The position numbers and the translations under genes are program-made. A stretch of DNA of 13,756 nucleotides, from contig DIKT01000026.1 of NCBI GenBank assembly GCA_002424635.1, positions 10,020 to 23,775 on the forward strand, read 5' to 3'. Below are positions 6,923 to 13,756 of the stretch, in pieces; the first letter of the stretch is position 1, and each line of letters starts with the position of its first letter. The stretch is from Desulfobulbaceae bacterium UBA5611. Its GTDB lineage: Bacteria > Desulfobacterota > Desulfobulbia > Desulfobulbales > Desulfocapsaceae. The notes beneath the pieces are model-generated. The model was not told the origin of the DNA and ran no database searches. It was given only the letters and a program-made list of their open reading frames with translations.

Positions 6923-6950
6923 AATTTATTAGATCAATGTATTGCGTCAA
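6923..6950 (-). promoter_or_regulatory. Candidate sigma-70 promoter of the gap-pgk-tpiA-secG operon
   Basis: On the minus strand TTGACG (6945-6950) and TAAATT (6923-6928) are separated by 16 bp. Transcription would start near 6916, giving a short leader before the gap ribosome site. The match is partial and the region is AT-rich, so this is tentative. Confidence 0.35.
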
Positions 6951-7080
6951 ATAGAACGTAAGATAATACAATATATCAACAAAAACCTCTAGTTAGAAGA
7001 CATAGAAAGAACTATACATCCTTATACCGTATTCCCGGCTATTCTTCAAAGACTATCAAGAGCATCCCTTAAAATTAAAC

Positions 7081-7794
7081 ATGCATGCAGCCATGACCCA
7101 AACATCATCCGAAAAAAAAGGAATCGTCCTCCTCAGCGGTGGCCTGGATTCCACGACCGTGCTGGCCATTGCCCAGTCCCAGGGCTATGCCTGCTCCTGT
7201 CTCAGCTTTCGCTATGGTCAGAAACAATCAATAGAATTGGAACGCGCCAGCCATATCGCCAGGATCTTCTCAGTGACCGAACACCTGATCCTGCAACTTG
7301 ATTTAGGCAAAATAGGGGGTTCCGCCCTCACCACTACTCTCTGTGTGCCCAAGGATCGGGATCTCAATCTGGAAACAGATGAGATCCCGGACACTTATGT
7401 TCCGGCCAGAAACATGATCTTCCTGACCCATGCCGTGGCCTGGGCTGAGGTTCTGGGAGCAACCGATATTTTTCTCGGGGTCAATGCCGTTGACTATTCC
7501 GGCTATCCCGACTGTCGACCGGAATTTCTTGAGGCCTTCACCCGCATGGCCAACCTGGGCACTAAGGCCGGGATCAAGGGCGGCGCTGGCTTTGCCATTC
7601 ACGCCCCATTGCTCTATCTGAGCAAAAAGGAAATCATCGAACAAGGAATGGCGCTGGGGATAGATTACAGCCTGACTCACAGCTGTTATGATCCGGAAGA
7701 AGGAAAGGCTTGCGGCCGGTGCGACTCATGCCTGCTGCGCCTTCGGGGATTTGCCGAGGCCGGTCTGAAAGATCCAGCCTCCTATGTCAGATGA
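7081..7794 (+). CDS. queC: 7-cyano-7-deazaguanine (preQ0) synthase QueC
   Basis: Converts 7-carboxy-7-deazaguanine to preQ0 with ATP and ammonia, a step toward queuosine in tRNA and some DNA deazaguanines. The 237-residue protein has the N-type ATP pyrophosphatase loop SGGLDST (19-25), the conserved YVPARNMIFL (106-115), the VNAVDYSGYPDCRPEF segment (134-149), and the four zinc cysteines C202, C211, C214 and C217 in CYDPEEGKACGRCDSC. The length is normal for the family. Start choice is uncertain: ATG at 7081 and an in-frame ATG at 7093 are both possible and neither has a clear ribosome site. It is divergent from gap and convergent with pyrC, and no other queuosine genes (queD, queE, queF) are adjacent, so it appears to be a single-gene unit here. 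I looked for a preQ1 riboswitch upstream and did not find one. Confidence 0.96.
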   Translation: MHAAMTQTSSEKKGIVLLSGGLDSTTVLAIAQSQGYACSCLSFRYGQKQSIELERASHIARIFSVTEHLILQLDLGKIGGSALTTTLCVPKDRDLNLETDEIPDTYVPARNMIFLTHAVAWAEVLGATDIFLGVNAVDYSGYPDCRPEFLEAFTRMANLGTKAGIKGGAGFAIHAPLLYLSKKEIIEQGMALGIDYSLTHSCYDPEEGKACGRCDSCLLRLRGFAEAGLKDPASYVR

Positions 7795-7884
7795 AATCAG
7801 GAAAAAGAAAGGCGACACCGTGGGTTTGCCTTGGCGCCAGCGGATAAAAAATCACGATCAAATGGCCGCTTAATTATCTGGCAA

Positions 7885-9165
7885 TCAACGGGGCAGATCA
7901 TCATAGGTGAGCCGCCCACCGACAAAAGTCAGCACCGCCTTCCCCTGCAGCGGCCAACCTAGAAAAGGGGTATTTTTTGATCTGGAGACGATCGCATCTT
8001 CGGTTAACACGAATTGCCGCTCCGGATCAATCACTGTAATATCAGCCACATCACCAATAGCAAGAGCACCACCGGCAACGCCCAAAATACGGGCCGGAGC
8101 AGTGGACATCAGCTCAATAAGACGCATTGCCTCGATCAAACCGTCACGAACCAGGGCCAGAGACAAGGGCAGTGAAGTCTCAAGTCCGATAATGCCATTA
8201 GCCGCCCGATCAAATTCCACCTTTTTCTCGAGTATGGAATGGGGGGCATGATCAGTGGCTATCGTATCTAGGGTTCCATCCTGCAGACCCAGGCGGATGG
8301 CCTGCCGATCCATTTCTGTCCGTAAAGGCGGATTCATTTTGGCATTGGTATTATAGCCGGCCACCGCCTCTTCAGTGAGAGTAAAATAATGCGGCGCCGT
8401 CTCAGCCGTGACCTTAAGACCGCGTTTTTTGGCCTGCCGGATCAGATCCGTCGCGACAGCGGTGCTCACATGGGCGATGTGAACATGATGACCGGTCAAC
8501 TCGGCCAGGGCCAACTCCCGATAGACCATAATGGCCTCAGCTTCAACAGGAATACCGCGCAACCCAAGACGGGTCGAAACCAGTCCTTCATTCATGACGC
8601 CGTTACGACTGAGGGCCATCTCCTCCGCATGAGAGATGACCAGCAGGCCATGACTGGCAGCGTATTCCAGGGCCCGCCGCATGAGCTGACTGTCAATTAC
8701 CGGCAGGCCATCATCGGTCACTGCCACCACGCCTGCTGCCTTGAGCTCGCCGTATTCAGCCAGCCCAATACCACCACTGCCTTTACTGATCGCCCCCACC
8801 GGATAAACCCGGGCTGAGGCCTGGCTGGCCTGCTCCAGGATAAAACGGGTAACAGATGCAGTATCGTTGACCGGCCTGGTATTAGGCATACAGGCCACTG
8901 CTGTAAAACCTCCGGTGGCGGCGGCAAGAGTCCCGGAGGCAATGGTCTCCTTATATTCTTCACCAGGCTCGCGCAGATGGACATGCATGTCAATCAGACC
9001 CGGCACTATCCAATGGCCCTGCAGATTGATGCAGCTGGCATCTGCCGGGATTGAGGATTCCGGCGCCATAATTCGGTCATTCTGCAGCCAGAGATCACCT
9101 TTGGTATCAACCTTGTTGGCCGGATCGATAATCCGGCCATTCTGTAAAATCGTTATTTTATTCAT
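7885..9165 (-). CDS. pyrC: Dihydroorotase, class I
   Basis: Closes carbamoyl-aspartate to dihydroorotate, the third step of pyrimidine synthesis. It is an amidohydrolase of 426 residues, the usual size for class I. Metal ligands and motifs are intact: H61 and H63 in DMHVHLREPG, MPNTRP (93-98), the Asp pair D151/D152 in VTDDGLP, H179 in ISHAEE, H232 in HIAHVSTA, and D305 in ATDHAPHS. Because the HxH and later His/Asp ligands are all present, this should be an active enzyme and not the inactive pseudo-dihydroorotase that partners some aspartate transcarbamylases. It begins 14 bp after the pyrB stop codon, so the two are almost certainly cotranscribed. Assignment to PyrC rather than hydantoinase or allantoinase is supported by the pyrB neighbour and the LREPG motif. 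Confidence 0.96.
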   Translation of the reverse strand: MNKITILQNGRIIDPANKVDTKGDLWLQNDRIMAPESSIPADASCINLQGHWIVPGLIDMHVHLREPGEEYKETIASGTLAAATGGFTAVACMPNTRPVNDTASVTRFILEQASQASARVYPVGAISKGSGGIGLAEYGELKAAGVVAVTDDGLPVIDSQLMRRALEYAASHGLLVISHAEEMALSRNGVMNEGLVSTRLGLRGIPVEAEAIMVYRELALAELTGHHVHIAHVSTAVATDLIRQAKKRGLKVTAETAPHYFTLTEEAVAGYNTNAKMNPPLRTEMDRQAIRLGLQDGTLDTIATDHAPHSILEKKVEFDRAANGIIGLETSLPLSLALVRDGLIEAMRLIELMSTAPARILGVAGGALAIGDVADITVIDPERQFVLTEDAIVSRSKNTPFLGWPLQGKAVLTFVGGRLTYDDLPR

Positions 9166-9179
9166 GATAATCAGTTCGC

Positions 9180-10130
9180 TTAATTGGCAACTCCACCCTT
9201 GTCACCACCCATGATCAGATAAAGCAAGGCCATACGGATGGCGACGCCATTGGCTACTTGCTCAAGGATCACAGAACCGGTGCCATCAGCTACATCCGGG
9301 CTCATCTCCACCCCTCGATTAATGGGGCCGGGATGCATAATCAATACGTCTTTGTGGGCCAATTCCAGCAGCTTACGGTTGACTCCGTAAAAACAGGCAT
9401 ACTCACGCAGAGACGGAATCAGGGGGTCATGTTGCCGCTCCTGCTGAATCCGCAGGGCCATGACAACATCAGCACCGGCCACCGCCTCTGCCGTGGTGGC
9501 GCAAACCTTGGCCCCCAGAGACTCAACTTGCGACGGCATAAAGGTCGCAGGACCGGCTACCCTGACATGAGCCCCGAGACGGGTAAAACCGATAATATCA
9601 GAATGGGCCACCCGGCTATGGGCAATATCGCCGATGATCGCAATGGTCAAGCCTTCAATCCTGCCTTTATGCTCCATCACGGTCATCAGATCAAGCAGCC
9701 CCTGACTGGGGTGCTCGTGTGTACCGTCGCCGGCATTAATAATAGAGGCATTGACATGCTGACTCAACAACATAGAGGAGCCGGAACTGGGATGTCGCAG
9801 GATGATAATATCAGGATTCATGGCCTCCAGATTACGGGCCGTATCGATAAGGGTCTCACCCTTCTGGGCGGAGCTGGTGGAGGCCGAGACATTGAAGGTA
9901 TCAGCGCTCATCCGTTTGGCGGCAATCTCAAAGGAAAGACGAGTTCGGGTGGATGGTTCAAAAAAGAAATTAATGATCGTCTTGCCCCGTAGGGTCGGCA
10001 CCTTTTTGATTGAGCGGGCGGAGATCTCCTTAAAAGAACGGGCGATAGCAAGGATATAAAGCATATCCTCTGCCGACAGTTGCCCCATTTCCAGTAAGTG
10101 CTTATGCTGAAAACGATATTCTTTATTCAC
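9180..10130 (-). CDS. pyrB: Aspartate carbamoyltransferase, catalytic subunit
   Basis: Joins carbamoyl phosphate and aspartate to carbamoyl-aspartate, the committed step of pyrimidine synthesis. The protein has 316 residues. The carbamoyl-phosphate motif FFEPSTRTR is at 56-64, the mobile-loop Lys K90 in SSAQKGE, the HPSQ of DGTHEHPSQGLLD near 140-143, R227 in MALRIQQER, and HPGPINRG at 266-273. The start codon is GTG (10128-10130), with AGGA 7 bp upstream (10138-10141). No pyrI regulatory subunit is adjacent. With an active class I PyrC next to it, a PyrB-PyrC complex is conceivable but not shown by the sequence. It lies between lepB (50 bp upstream) and pyrC (14 bp downstream). Confidence 0.97.
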   Translation of the reverse strand: MNKEYRFQHKHLLEMGQLSAEDMLYILAIARSFKEISARSIKKVPTLRGKTIINFFFEPSTRTRLSFEIAAKRMSADTFNVSASTSSAQKGETLIDTARNLEAMNPDIIILRHPSSGSSMLLSQHVNASIINAGDGTHEHPSQGLLDLMTVMEHKGRIEGLTIAIIGDIAHSRVAHSDIIGFTRLGAHVRVAGPATFMPSQVESLGAKVCATTAEAVAGADVVMALRIQQERQHDPLIPSLREYACFYGVNRKLLELAHKDVLIMHPGPINRGVEMSPDVADGTGSVILEQVANGVAIRMALLYLIMGGDKGGVAN

Positions 10131-10137
10131 GTCTGCA

Positions 10138-10141
10138 TCCT
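10138..10141 (-). promoter_or_regulatory. Ribosome binding site of pyrB (GTG start)
   Basis: AGGA on the minus strand, 7 bp before GTG 10128-10130. The nearby ATG within AGGATGCAG is out of frame and stops after three codons, so GTG is the supported start. Confidence 0.6.
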
Positions 10142-10188
10142 GTTAAAAAACAAAAAATCATAATTTATTCATTGATAAAATCAATGAA
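10142..10188 (-). other. AT-rich hairpin plus T-tracts between lepB and pyrB, possible weak terminator or attenuator
   Basis: TTCATTGAT (10168-10176) and ATCAATGAA (10180-10188) form a perfect 9-bp inverted repeat with a 3-nt loop. The lepB stop codon lies inside it. On the minus strand two runs of six T separated by G follow about 10 nt later (10145-10157), just before the pyrB ribosome site. The stem has only two G:C pairs and the T-run is not adjacent, so it is not a standard terminator. It could modulate read-through into pyrBC (inference). Confidence 0.35.
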
Positions 10189-10825
10189 CCAGATCACCCA
10201 GACGCTCCCAACGGACAGAAGCAAATCGATCCAACGAGAAAAAAGGCTTCTCCACATCCCAGGACCAATAAATAATCAGCGCTTCACCTAAAACATCACG
10301 GATATCGACAAAACCCCAGAACCGGCTGTCATAACTATTGTCACGATTATCGCCCATCACAAAGATCTTGCCGGTAGGCACGGTGACCGGCCCAAAAATA
10401 TCCCGGGGACCGGCGGCAGCCTTCATGATGTCGCGACTGGTAAAGTGGGCGTTAGGATCGTCAACCTGCTTGTTATTCAAAAAAAGCTGCTTGTCCCTTA
10501 CCTCAATGGTATCACCGGCAATGGCCACTACTCTTTTAATATAATCAAGAGAACGGTCAAGAGGAAACCGAAACACCACCACATCACCACGCTCCGGCCC
10601 TTGCCGGGAAATTAATTGGGTACCTGTAATCGGCAGTTTTACCCCATAGCTGAACTTGCTGACTAACAGATGATCACCAATTTGCAGGGTGGGTAGCATG
10701 GAACCCGATGGAATTTTAAAGGCCTGGATCACAAAAGTTCTAACAAAAAGAGCAAGAAGCACCGCTACCGCAATTGCTTCTATATACTCCCTGACAACAG
10801 ATTTACTTTGTTTTATGCTGCTCAA
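10181..10825 (-). CDS. lepB: Signal peptidase I
   Basis: Membrane-bound serine protease that removes signal peptides from exported proteins, with its catalytic domain outside the inner membrane. The 214-residue protein has one N-terminal membrane segment (about 14-34, AIAVAVLLALFVRTFVIQAF). The nucleophile S42 follows in IPSGSMLPTL, the catalytic Lys K97 is in DYIKRVVAIAGD, and box E GDNRDNSYDSRFWG is at 158-171. It is shorter than E. coli LepB (324 residues, two membrane segments) and resembles the compact form common in other bacteria. The start appears to be TTG (10823-10825) with GAGAGGG just upstream; the next in-frame Met, M43 beside the nucleophile, is far too late. It is divergent from pilM and is the first gene of the lepB-pyrB-pyrC cluster. 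Confidence 0.96.
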   Translation of the reverse strand: MSSIKQSKSVVREYIEAIAVAVLLALFVRTFVIQAFKIPSGSMLPTLQIGDHLLVSKFSYGVKLPITGTQLISRQGPERGDVVVFRFPLDRSLDYIKRVVAIAGDTIEVRDKQLFLNNKQVDDPNAHFTSRDIMKAAAGPRDIFGPVTVPTGKIFVMGDNRDNSYDSRFWGFVDIRDVLGEALIIYWSWDVEKPFFSLDRFASVRWERLGDLVH

Positions 10826-10829
10826 TATA

Positions 10830-10836
10830 CCCTCTC
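10830..10836 (-). promoter_or_regulatory. Ribosome binding site of lepB (TTG start)
   Basis: GAGAGGG on the minus strand, 4 bp before TTG 10823-10825. It supports the unusual start codon, since no in-frame ATG or GTG lies at a sensible place. Confidence 0.6.
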
Positions 10837-11043
10837 TTTATGTTGTGAAGACAAAACTGGTTCATAAGAAATTTATATTTTCTATATACAGAACCTTACT
10901 GGTGAGCTTCTAGAAAAAGCAGTCAATTTATTGATGACAAAAGAAATTATGACGAATAACTATTGTGCACAGAACTACAGTACAGGTCGACATAATAACT
11001 ATAACAATGTCTGCTTGGCGATGGTAAAAACAACTTCAGCCAA

Positions 11044-11083
11044 TGATTACTGCAAAAACTCAGTGATTACTGCAAAAATTCTT
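11044..11083 (+). repeat. Tandem 20-bp duplication upstream of pilM
   Basis: TGATTACTGCAAAAA occurs at 11044-11058 and again at 11064-11078, exactly 20 bp apart, about two turns of the helix. It may be a pair of protein-binding sites or a simple duplication. Confidence 0.6.
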
Positions 11084-11240
11084 TATTTTCAAGCCAAGAA
11101 CATTATACTCATTCTTTCACATTCCTCTATAAGAAAGGATTGCGAGATAAATAAAAAAACAGGGAACCAAAACAGATAATATTCACAATTAGTGAATTTT
11201 ATCACCATTAAAATAAATACTCGTCTGCTAATTAGTTTTA

Positions 11241-11285
11241 TTGACAAAAAAAGTTTTTTATGTCCTGATACAAATTAAGTTTGTA
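11241..11285 (+). promoter_or_regulatory. Candidate promoter or operator of the pilMNO operon
   Basis: TTGACA (11241-11246) matches the -35 consensus exactly, but only a poor -10 (TGATAC, 11266-11271, spacing 19) follows. The inverted repeat TACAAA-TTAAG-TTTGTA (11269-11285) overlaps the -10 position and could be an operator. The hexamer also lies within the near-palindrome 11243-11264 (GACAAAAAAAG/TTTTTTATGTC). Both readings are tentative. Confidence 0.3.
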
Positions 11286-11344
11286 ATTATTCAGGGTATT
11301 TAAATCCAGTCATAAAAAAGATTCAAAATATCGATCAAACAATC

Positions 11345-12400
11345 ATGAAACTGCCTTTTCTTTCCCCAGAAAAATTGGTTATCGGCCTAGATATCGGCTC
11401 ACATGCTATCAAGGTATGTGAATTGAAAAAAACAGAGGCAACCTATTCAGTCGTTAACCTCGGCAGCATAATTCTTCCCGAAGGGGCCGTCTATGACGGC
11501 ACTTTACATGATCCTGAGGTTGTCGGCACAGCTATCAGTAATCTTCTGGCTAATCTTAAAATAAACCATAAAAAAGTCGCTATTTCCATTTCCGGCTACT
11601 CGGTTATTATTAAAAAAATCCACCTGGCGGTCATGGCCGAGCAACAGCTTGAAGAGTATATTAATGCTGAGGCTGAGCAATATATTCCCTTTGATATTGA
11701 TGATGTCTACCTTGATTTCCAAGACCTCAAGACAAACACCACAGGGACTGATAAAACTGAGGTCATGCTTGTTGCCGCCAAAAAAGAAATCATAGACGAA
11801 TATCTTAATATGCTGAAAGAACTGGGCCTTCAGCCGGTTGTGGTCGATGTGGACGGCTTTGCCCTGCAAAACATCTACGAGTCCACCCATCCTCAGAACG
11901 AAAATGTGGTTCTCGTGGATATCGGGGCTTCCAAAATGAATATTAACATTATCAGCAATGGCATATCAGTGGCCGCCAAAGATATCGTTCTGGGCAGCGG
12001 GCAATTAACCGAACAGATTGCTGATGCTTTTGACATCTCGGCTGAAGAAGCAGAAGCGCTCAAGATTGGACTGGCTCCGGCACAGGAAAAAAAGGAACAG
12101 ATGGCCAGGATTTTTACTGCCACCTGCAGCCAGTGGCTTGTAGAAATTAAAAAAGCAATAGATCTCTATCATTCTAATATTGCCAACCAAAGAATTGCCA
12201 AATTAGTATTAAGTGGCGGGGGCTCAAAAGTGGCAGGGCTTGCTCAATTTCTTGAAAAAGAAACAGCCATTCAGGTTGAGATTTTTAATCCTTTTGCCGA
12301 TATGATCACTTCAAAACAAATTGACAGGGAATACCTGAAGAATATCGGCCCGGAAATGGCCATTGCCGCGGGTCTGGCCATTCGCACTTCAGTTATCTAA
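11345..12400 (+). CDS. pilM: Type IV pilus assembly protein PilM
   Basis: Cytoplasmic actin-like protein that binds the N-terminal tail of PilN and links the pilus motor to the inner-membrane alignment complex. The 351 residues match the family. ATP-fold motifs are visible: phosphate-1 GLDIGS (14-19), phosphate-2 VDIGASK (191-197), the adenosine motif LSGGGSK (289-295), and a C-terminal PEMAIAAGLAIR (336-347) typical of PilM. It differs from FtsA and other actin-like proteins by the PilM-type order and by its neighbours. ATG at 11345 puts the GLDIGS motif at the usual distance from the start, but no clear ribosome site precedes it. It is the first gene of the pil cluster, with 95 bp between it and pilN. 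Confidence 0.96.
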   Translation: MKLPFLSPEKLVIGLDIGSHAIKVCELKKTEATYSVVNLGSIILPEGAVYDGTLHDPEVVGTAISNLLANLKINHKKVAISISGYSVIIKKIHLAVMAEQQLEEYINAEAEQYIPFDIDDVYLDFQDLKTNTTGTDKTEVMLVAAKKEIIDEYLNMLKELGLQPVVVDVDGFALQNIYESTHPQNENVVLVDIGASKMNINIISNGISVAAKDIVLGSGQLTEQIADAFDISAEEAEALKIGLAPAQEKKEQMARIFTATCSQWLVEIKKAIDLYHSNIANQRIAKLVLSGGGSKVAGLAQFLEKETAIQVEIFNPFADMITSKQIDREYLKNIGPEMAIAAGLAIRTSVI

Positions 12401-12495
12401 GCGGATTTTCAAATTTTCTAGCATCGCCAGCAACTAATGACTTCTTCACCACCAAACATTTTTTGTTACTTTTGACAGCAGCTTAGGTTATCACA

Positions 12496-13065
12496 ATGCT
12501 CAAAATCAACCTGCTCCCCATCAGACAGCTTCAAAAACACGCCAGAGCTTCTAACGAGGTCATCGGCTTTGCGGTAATTTTTCTCTTTTTCCTGATTGCT
12601 CTCGTGGTCGCCGGTGTGCTCCAGACCAACCATGCTAAGGCCATTCAAACAGAAATAACCAGACTGAATCAGGAAAAACTGACATACGATAAAGTTCTGG
12701 CTGAGATCAAAAAATTAGAAGCCGACAAGCAAGAGCTGGAAAGAAAGATCAATCTTATTAATCAATTAAAAAAAGAATCTTCCCTTACCGTCCATGTTCT
12801 CGACGAAGTTGCTACCAGACTGGACAGTAAAAGAATGTGGCTTACCTCTCTGGACCAGCAGGCCAATTCCCTGGCCCTGACCGGCATAGCCCTGGATAAT
12901 AAAACTATTGCCGATTTCATGAACGCCCTCGATGCTTCGCCGTTTATCAGCAATATCAATCTTTCAGATTCATCACTTACACAAGTTGCAGGCCAGGAGC
13001 TGAAAGCCTTTTCCCTCCAATGCGCTACCAGTTTTCCTATAGAAGAAACTGCCCAGACAAAATGA
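12496..13065 (+). CDS. pilN: Type IV pilus assembly protein PilN
   Basis: Bitopic inner-membrane protein of the pilus alignment complex; it pairs with PilO in the periplasm and with PilM through its cytoplasmic tail. The 189-residue protein begins with the diagnostic PilM-binding motif INLLPIR (4-10). One membrane segment follows at about 22-43 (VIGFAVIFLFFLIALVVAGVL), then a periplasmic coiled coil (about 47-95, rich in Lys, Glu, Leu and Gln), then the small ferredoxin-like C-terminal domain. Length and layout are normal. A weak AGGT lies upstream of the ATG. It ends 15 bp before pilO. Some species use other names for this protein, but position and motif make PilN the natural call. Confidence 0.94.
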   Translation: MLKINLLPIRQLQKHARASNEVIGFAVIFLFFLIALVVAGVLQTNHAKAIQTEITRLNQEKLTYDKVLAEIKKLEADKQELERKINLINQLKKESSLTVHVLDEVATRLDSKRMWLTSLDQQANSLALTGIALDNKTIADFMNALDASPFISNINLSDSSLTQVAGQELKAFSLQCATSFPIEETAQTK

Positions 13066-13080
13066 TGAAAATTCGATAAC

Positions 13081-13704
13081 ATGAAAAAAATTAGCCAGCC
13101 ATTTGCGACCTTTATAGACCAGAAATACCTGCCTTTGCAAAGGACACATCAGATCGCAGGTGCAGCAGCACTGTTGGCTCTGCCCCTCATAATTTTTCTG
13201 TTTGTTTTTTATTTTCCTAAAAGCAAAGAGATAGCAATATTAACGCAACAGCAAAATACTGCCATCGAAGAACTACAAAAGGCCAAAACCACCGCTGCGA
13301 CTCTTGATCGCCATAAAGGGGAAATGGCAAGCGTTGAGGAACAGTTTGAAAAAACTTCCGTCTTATTCCCACAAGAAAAAGAGATTCCCCGTCTTCTCAT
13401 CGATATCTCTGCAGAAGGGCAAAGTGCCGGCCTTGATTTCCTGGTCTTCAAACCTCTTGCTGCTGTACCAAAAGATTTTTACGCAGAGATCCCAATCGAT
13501 ATACAGCTCAGAGGTCCCTTTCATAATGTCGGCAGTTTTCTTGATAAAATCAGTAAACTTGATCGTATTGTCAGTGTAACTAATGTTAAGATGAGTGCGC
13601 CCAAGAAAAGCGAAGGAGAAATGCTCCTTGATTCCAATTGTCGGCTGGTCACCTACCAGTTTACCAATAAACAGCTAGAAGTCCCGACAGCAAAAAAGAA
13701 ATAA
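13081..13704 (+). CDS. pilO: Type IV pilus assembly protein PilO
   Basis: Inner-membrane partner of PilN; the heterodimer spans the periplasm and helps transmit motor movement to the secretin. The 207 residues comprise a short cytoplasmic tail, one membrane segment at about 24-45 (IAGAAALLALPLIIFLFVFY), a coiled coil at about 46-95 rich in Lys, Glu and Gln, and a C-terminal periplasmic domain. The segment EIPIDIQLRGPFHNVGSFLDKISKLDRIV (about 136-164) is the most recognisable PilO part (beta strand, then FxxLGxFLxxLSxLxRIV-like helix). It starts 15 bp after pilN and 24 bp precede the next ATG, fitting one transcript. No anomaly was seen. Confidence 0.94.
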   Translation: MKKISQPFATFIDQKYLPLQRTHQIAGAAALLALPLIIFLFVFYFPKSKEIAILTQQQNTAIEELQKAKTTAATLDRHKGEMASVEEQFEKTSVLFPQEKEIPRLLIDISAEGQSAGLDFLVFKPLAAVPKDFYAEIPIDIQLRGPFHNVGSFLDKISKLDRIVSVTNVKMSAPKKSEGEMLLDSNCRLVTYQFTNKQLEVPTAKKK

Positions 13705-13728
13705 AATTAAGATAACTCTCTGAAGAAA

Positions 13729-13756
13729 ATGCAAAGTAATATCAGACATCTCATAT
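13729..13756 (+). CDS. pilP: Start of the next pil gene, probably pilP (cut by the window edge)
   Basis: Only nine codons are visible (MQSNIRHLI), beginning at ATG 13729-13731 and 24 bp after the pilO stop codon, with a weak GAAGA upstream. In the conserved order pilM-pilN-pilO the next gene is usually pilP, a lipoprotein that links the inner-membrane complex to the PilQ secretin. A basic start followed by hydrophobic residues would suit a lipoprotein signal peptide. The call rests on gene order, not on protein similarity. Confidence 0.5.

Larger units (their letters stand above)
10826..11344. other. AT-rich divergent intergenic region between lepB and pilM
   Basis: These 519 bp should carry the promoters of both lepB and the pil operon. 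They contain a 20-bp tandem duplication (11044-11083), a TTGACA hexamer within a near-palindrome (11243-11264) and a small perfect inverted repeat (11269-11285). A frame of 82 codons at 10931-11179 has low-complexity Asn/Lys/Ile-rich content and looks like no known protein, so I regard the region as non-coding. Confidence 0.5.

Noticed and set aside
6893..7080. preQ1 riboswitch before queC
   Set aside because: The compact preQ1-I hairpin with its A-rich tail and C-rich loop could not be found in the leader; only AT-rich DNA is seen.
7795..7884. Terminator between the convergent genes queC and pyrC
   Set aside because: GGCG...CGCC and AGCGG...CCGCT pairs exist, but the loops are long and no T-run follows on either strand.
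10931..11179. 82-codon plus-strand frame upstream of pilM
   Set aside because: No ribosome site, Asn/Lys/Ile-rich composition expected of AT-rich non-coding DNA, and it contains the tandem duplication.

Overview
This is mostly a housekeeping window from a Gram-negative bacterium. The evidence for Gram-negative is a type IV pilus pilMNO(P) operon and a class I dihydroorotase beside pyrB. My best guess is a sulfate-reducer-like deltaproteobacterium (Desulfobacterota, perhaps Desulfobulbales). That guess rests on the general look of the proteins and is not proven by any single marker.

Left part (1-2307, minus strand): the first 359 codons of acetyl-CoA synthetase (acs, cut by the window edge), then UDP-glucose 4-epimerase (galE). 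Between galE and the next operon lies about 775 bp without a convincing gene (2308-3082). It contains a 306-bp foldback element (2400-2705). The element has perfect 26-bp terminal inverted repeats, subterminal repeats and three GTTGGGT...ACCCAAC hairpins. This is the most distinctive non-coding structure here.

Centre (3028-6892, minus strand): a lower-glycolysis operon in transcription order gap, pgk, tpiA, secG, tRNA-Leu(GAG), closed by an intrinsic terminator. Gap, Pgk and TpiA catalyse adjacent triose-phosphate steps. SecG belongs to the protein export channel, and secG followed by tRNA-Leu(GAG) is an arrangement also known from other proteobacteria. The GAPDH is long (405 aa) and lacks the usual NAD-specifying Asp. 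queC (7081-7794, plus strand) is divergent from gap and makes preQ0 for queuosine or other deazaguanines.

Right part: lepB, pyrB, pyrC form a minus-strand cluster (10825 to 7885) for signal peptide cleavage and the second and third steps of pyrimidine synthesis. lepB appears to start with TTG and pyrB with GTG. An AT-rich hairpin and T-tract sit between lepB and pyrB. A 519-bp AT-rich divergent region with a 20-bp tandem duplication separates lepB from pilM, pilN, pilO and the first codons of a probable pilP (11345 to the window end, plus strand). These encode the inner-membrane alignment complex of the type IV pilus and look more AT-rich than the metabolic genes.

I found no CRISPR array, phage, toxin-antitoxin, defence island or obviously new multigene system. 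The best leads are the foldback element and the unusual GAPDH.
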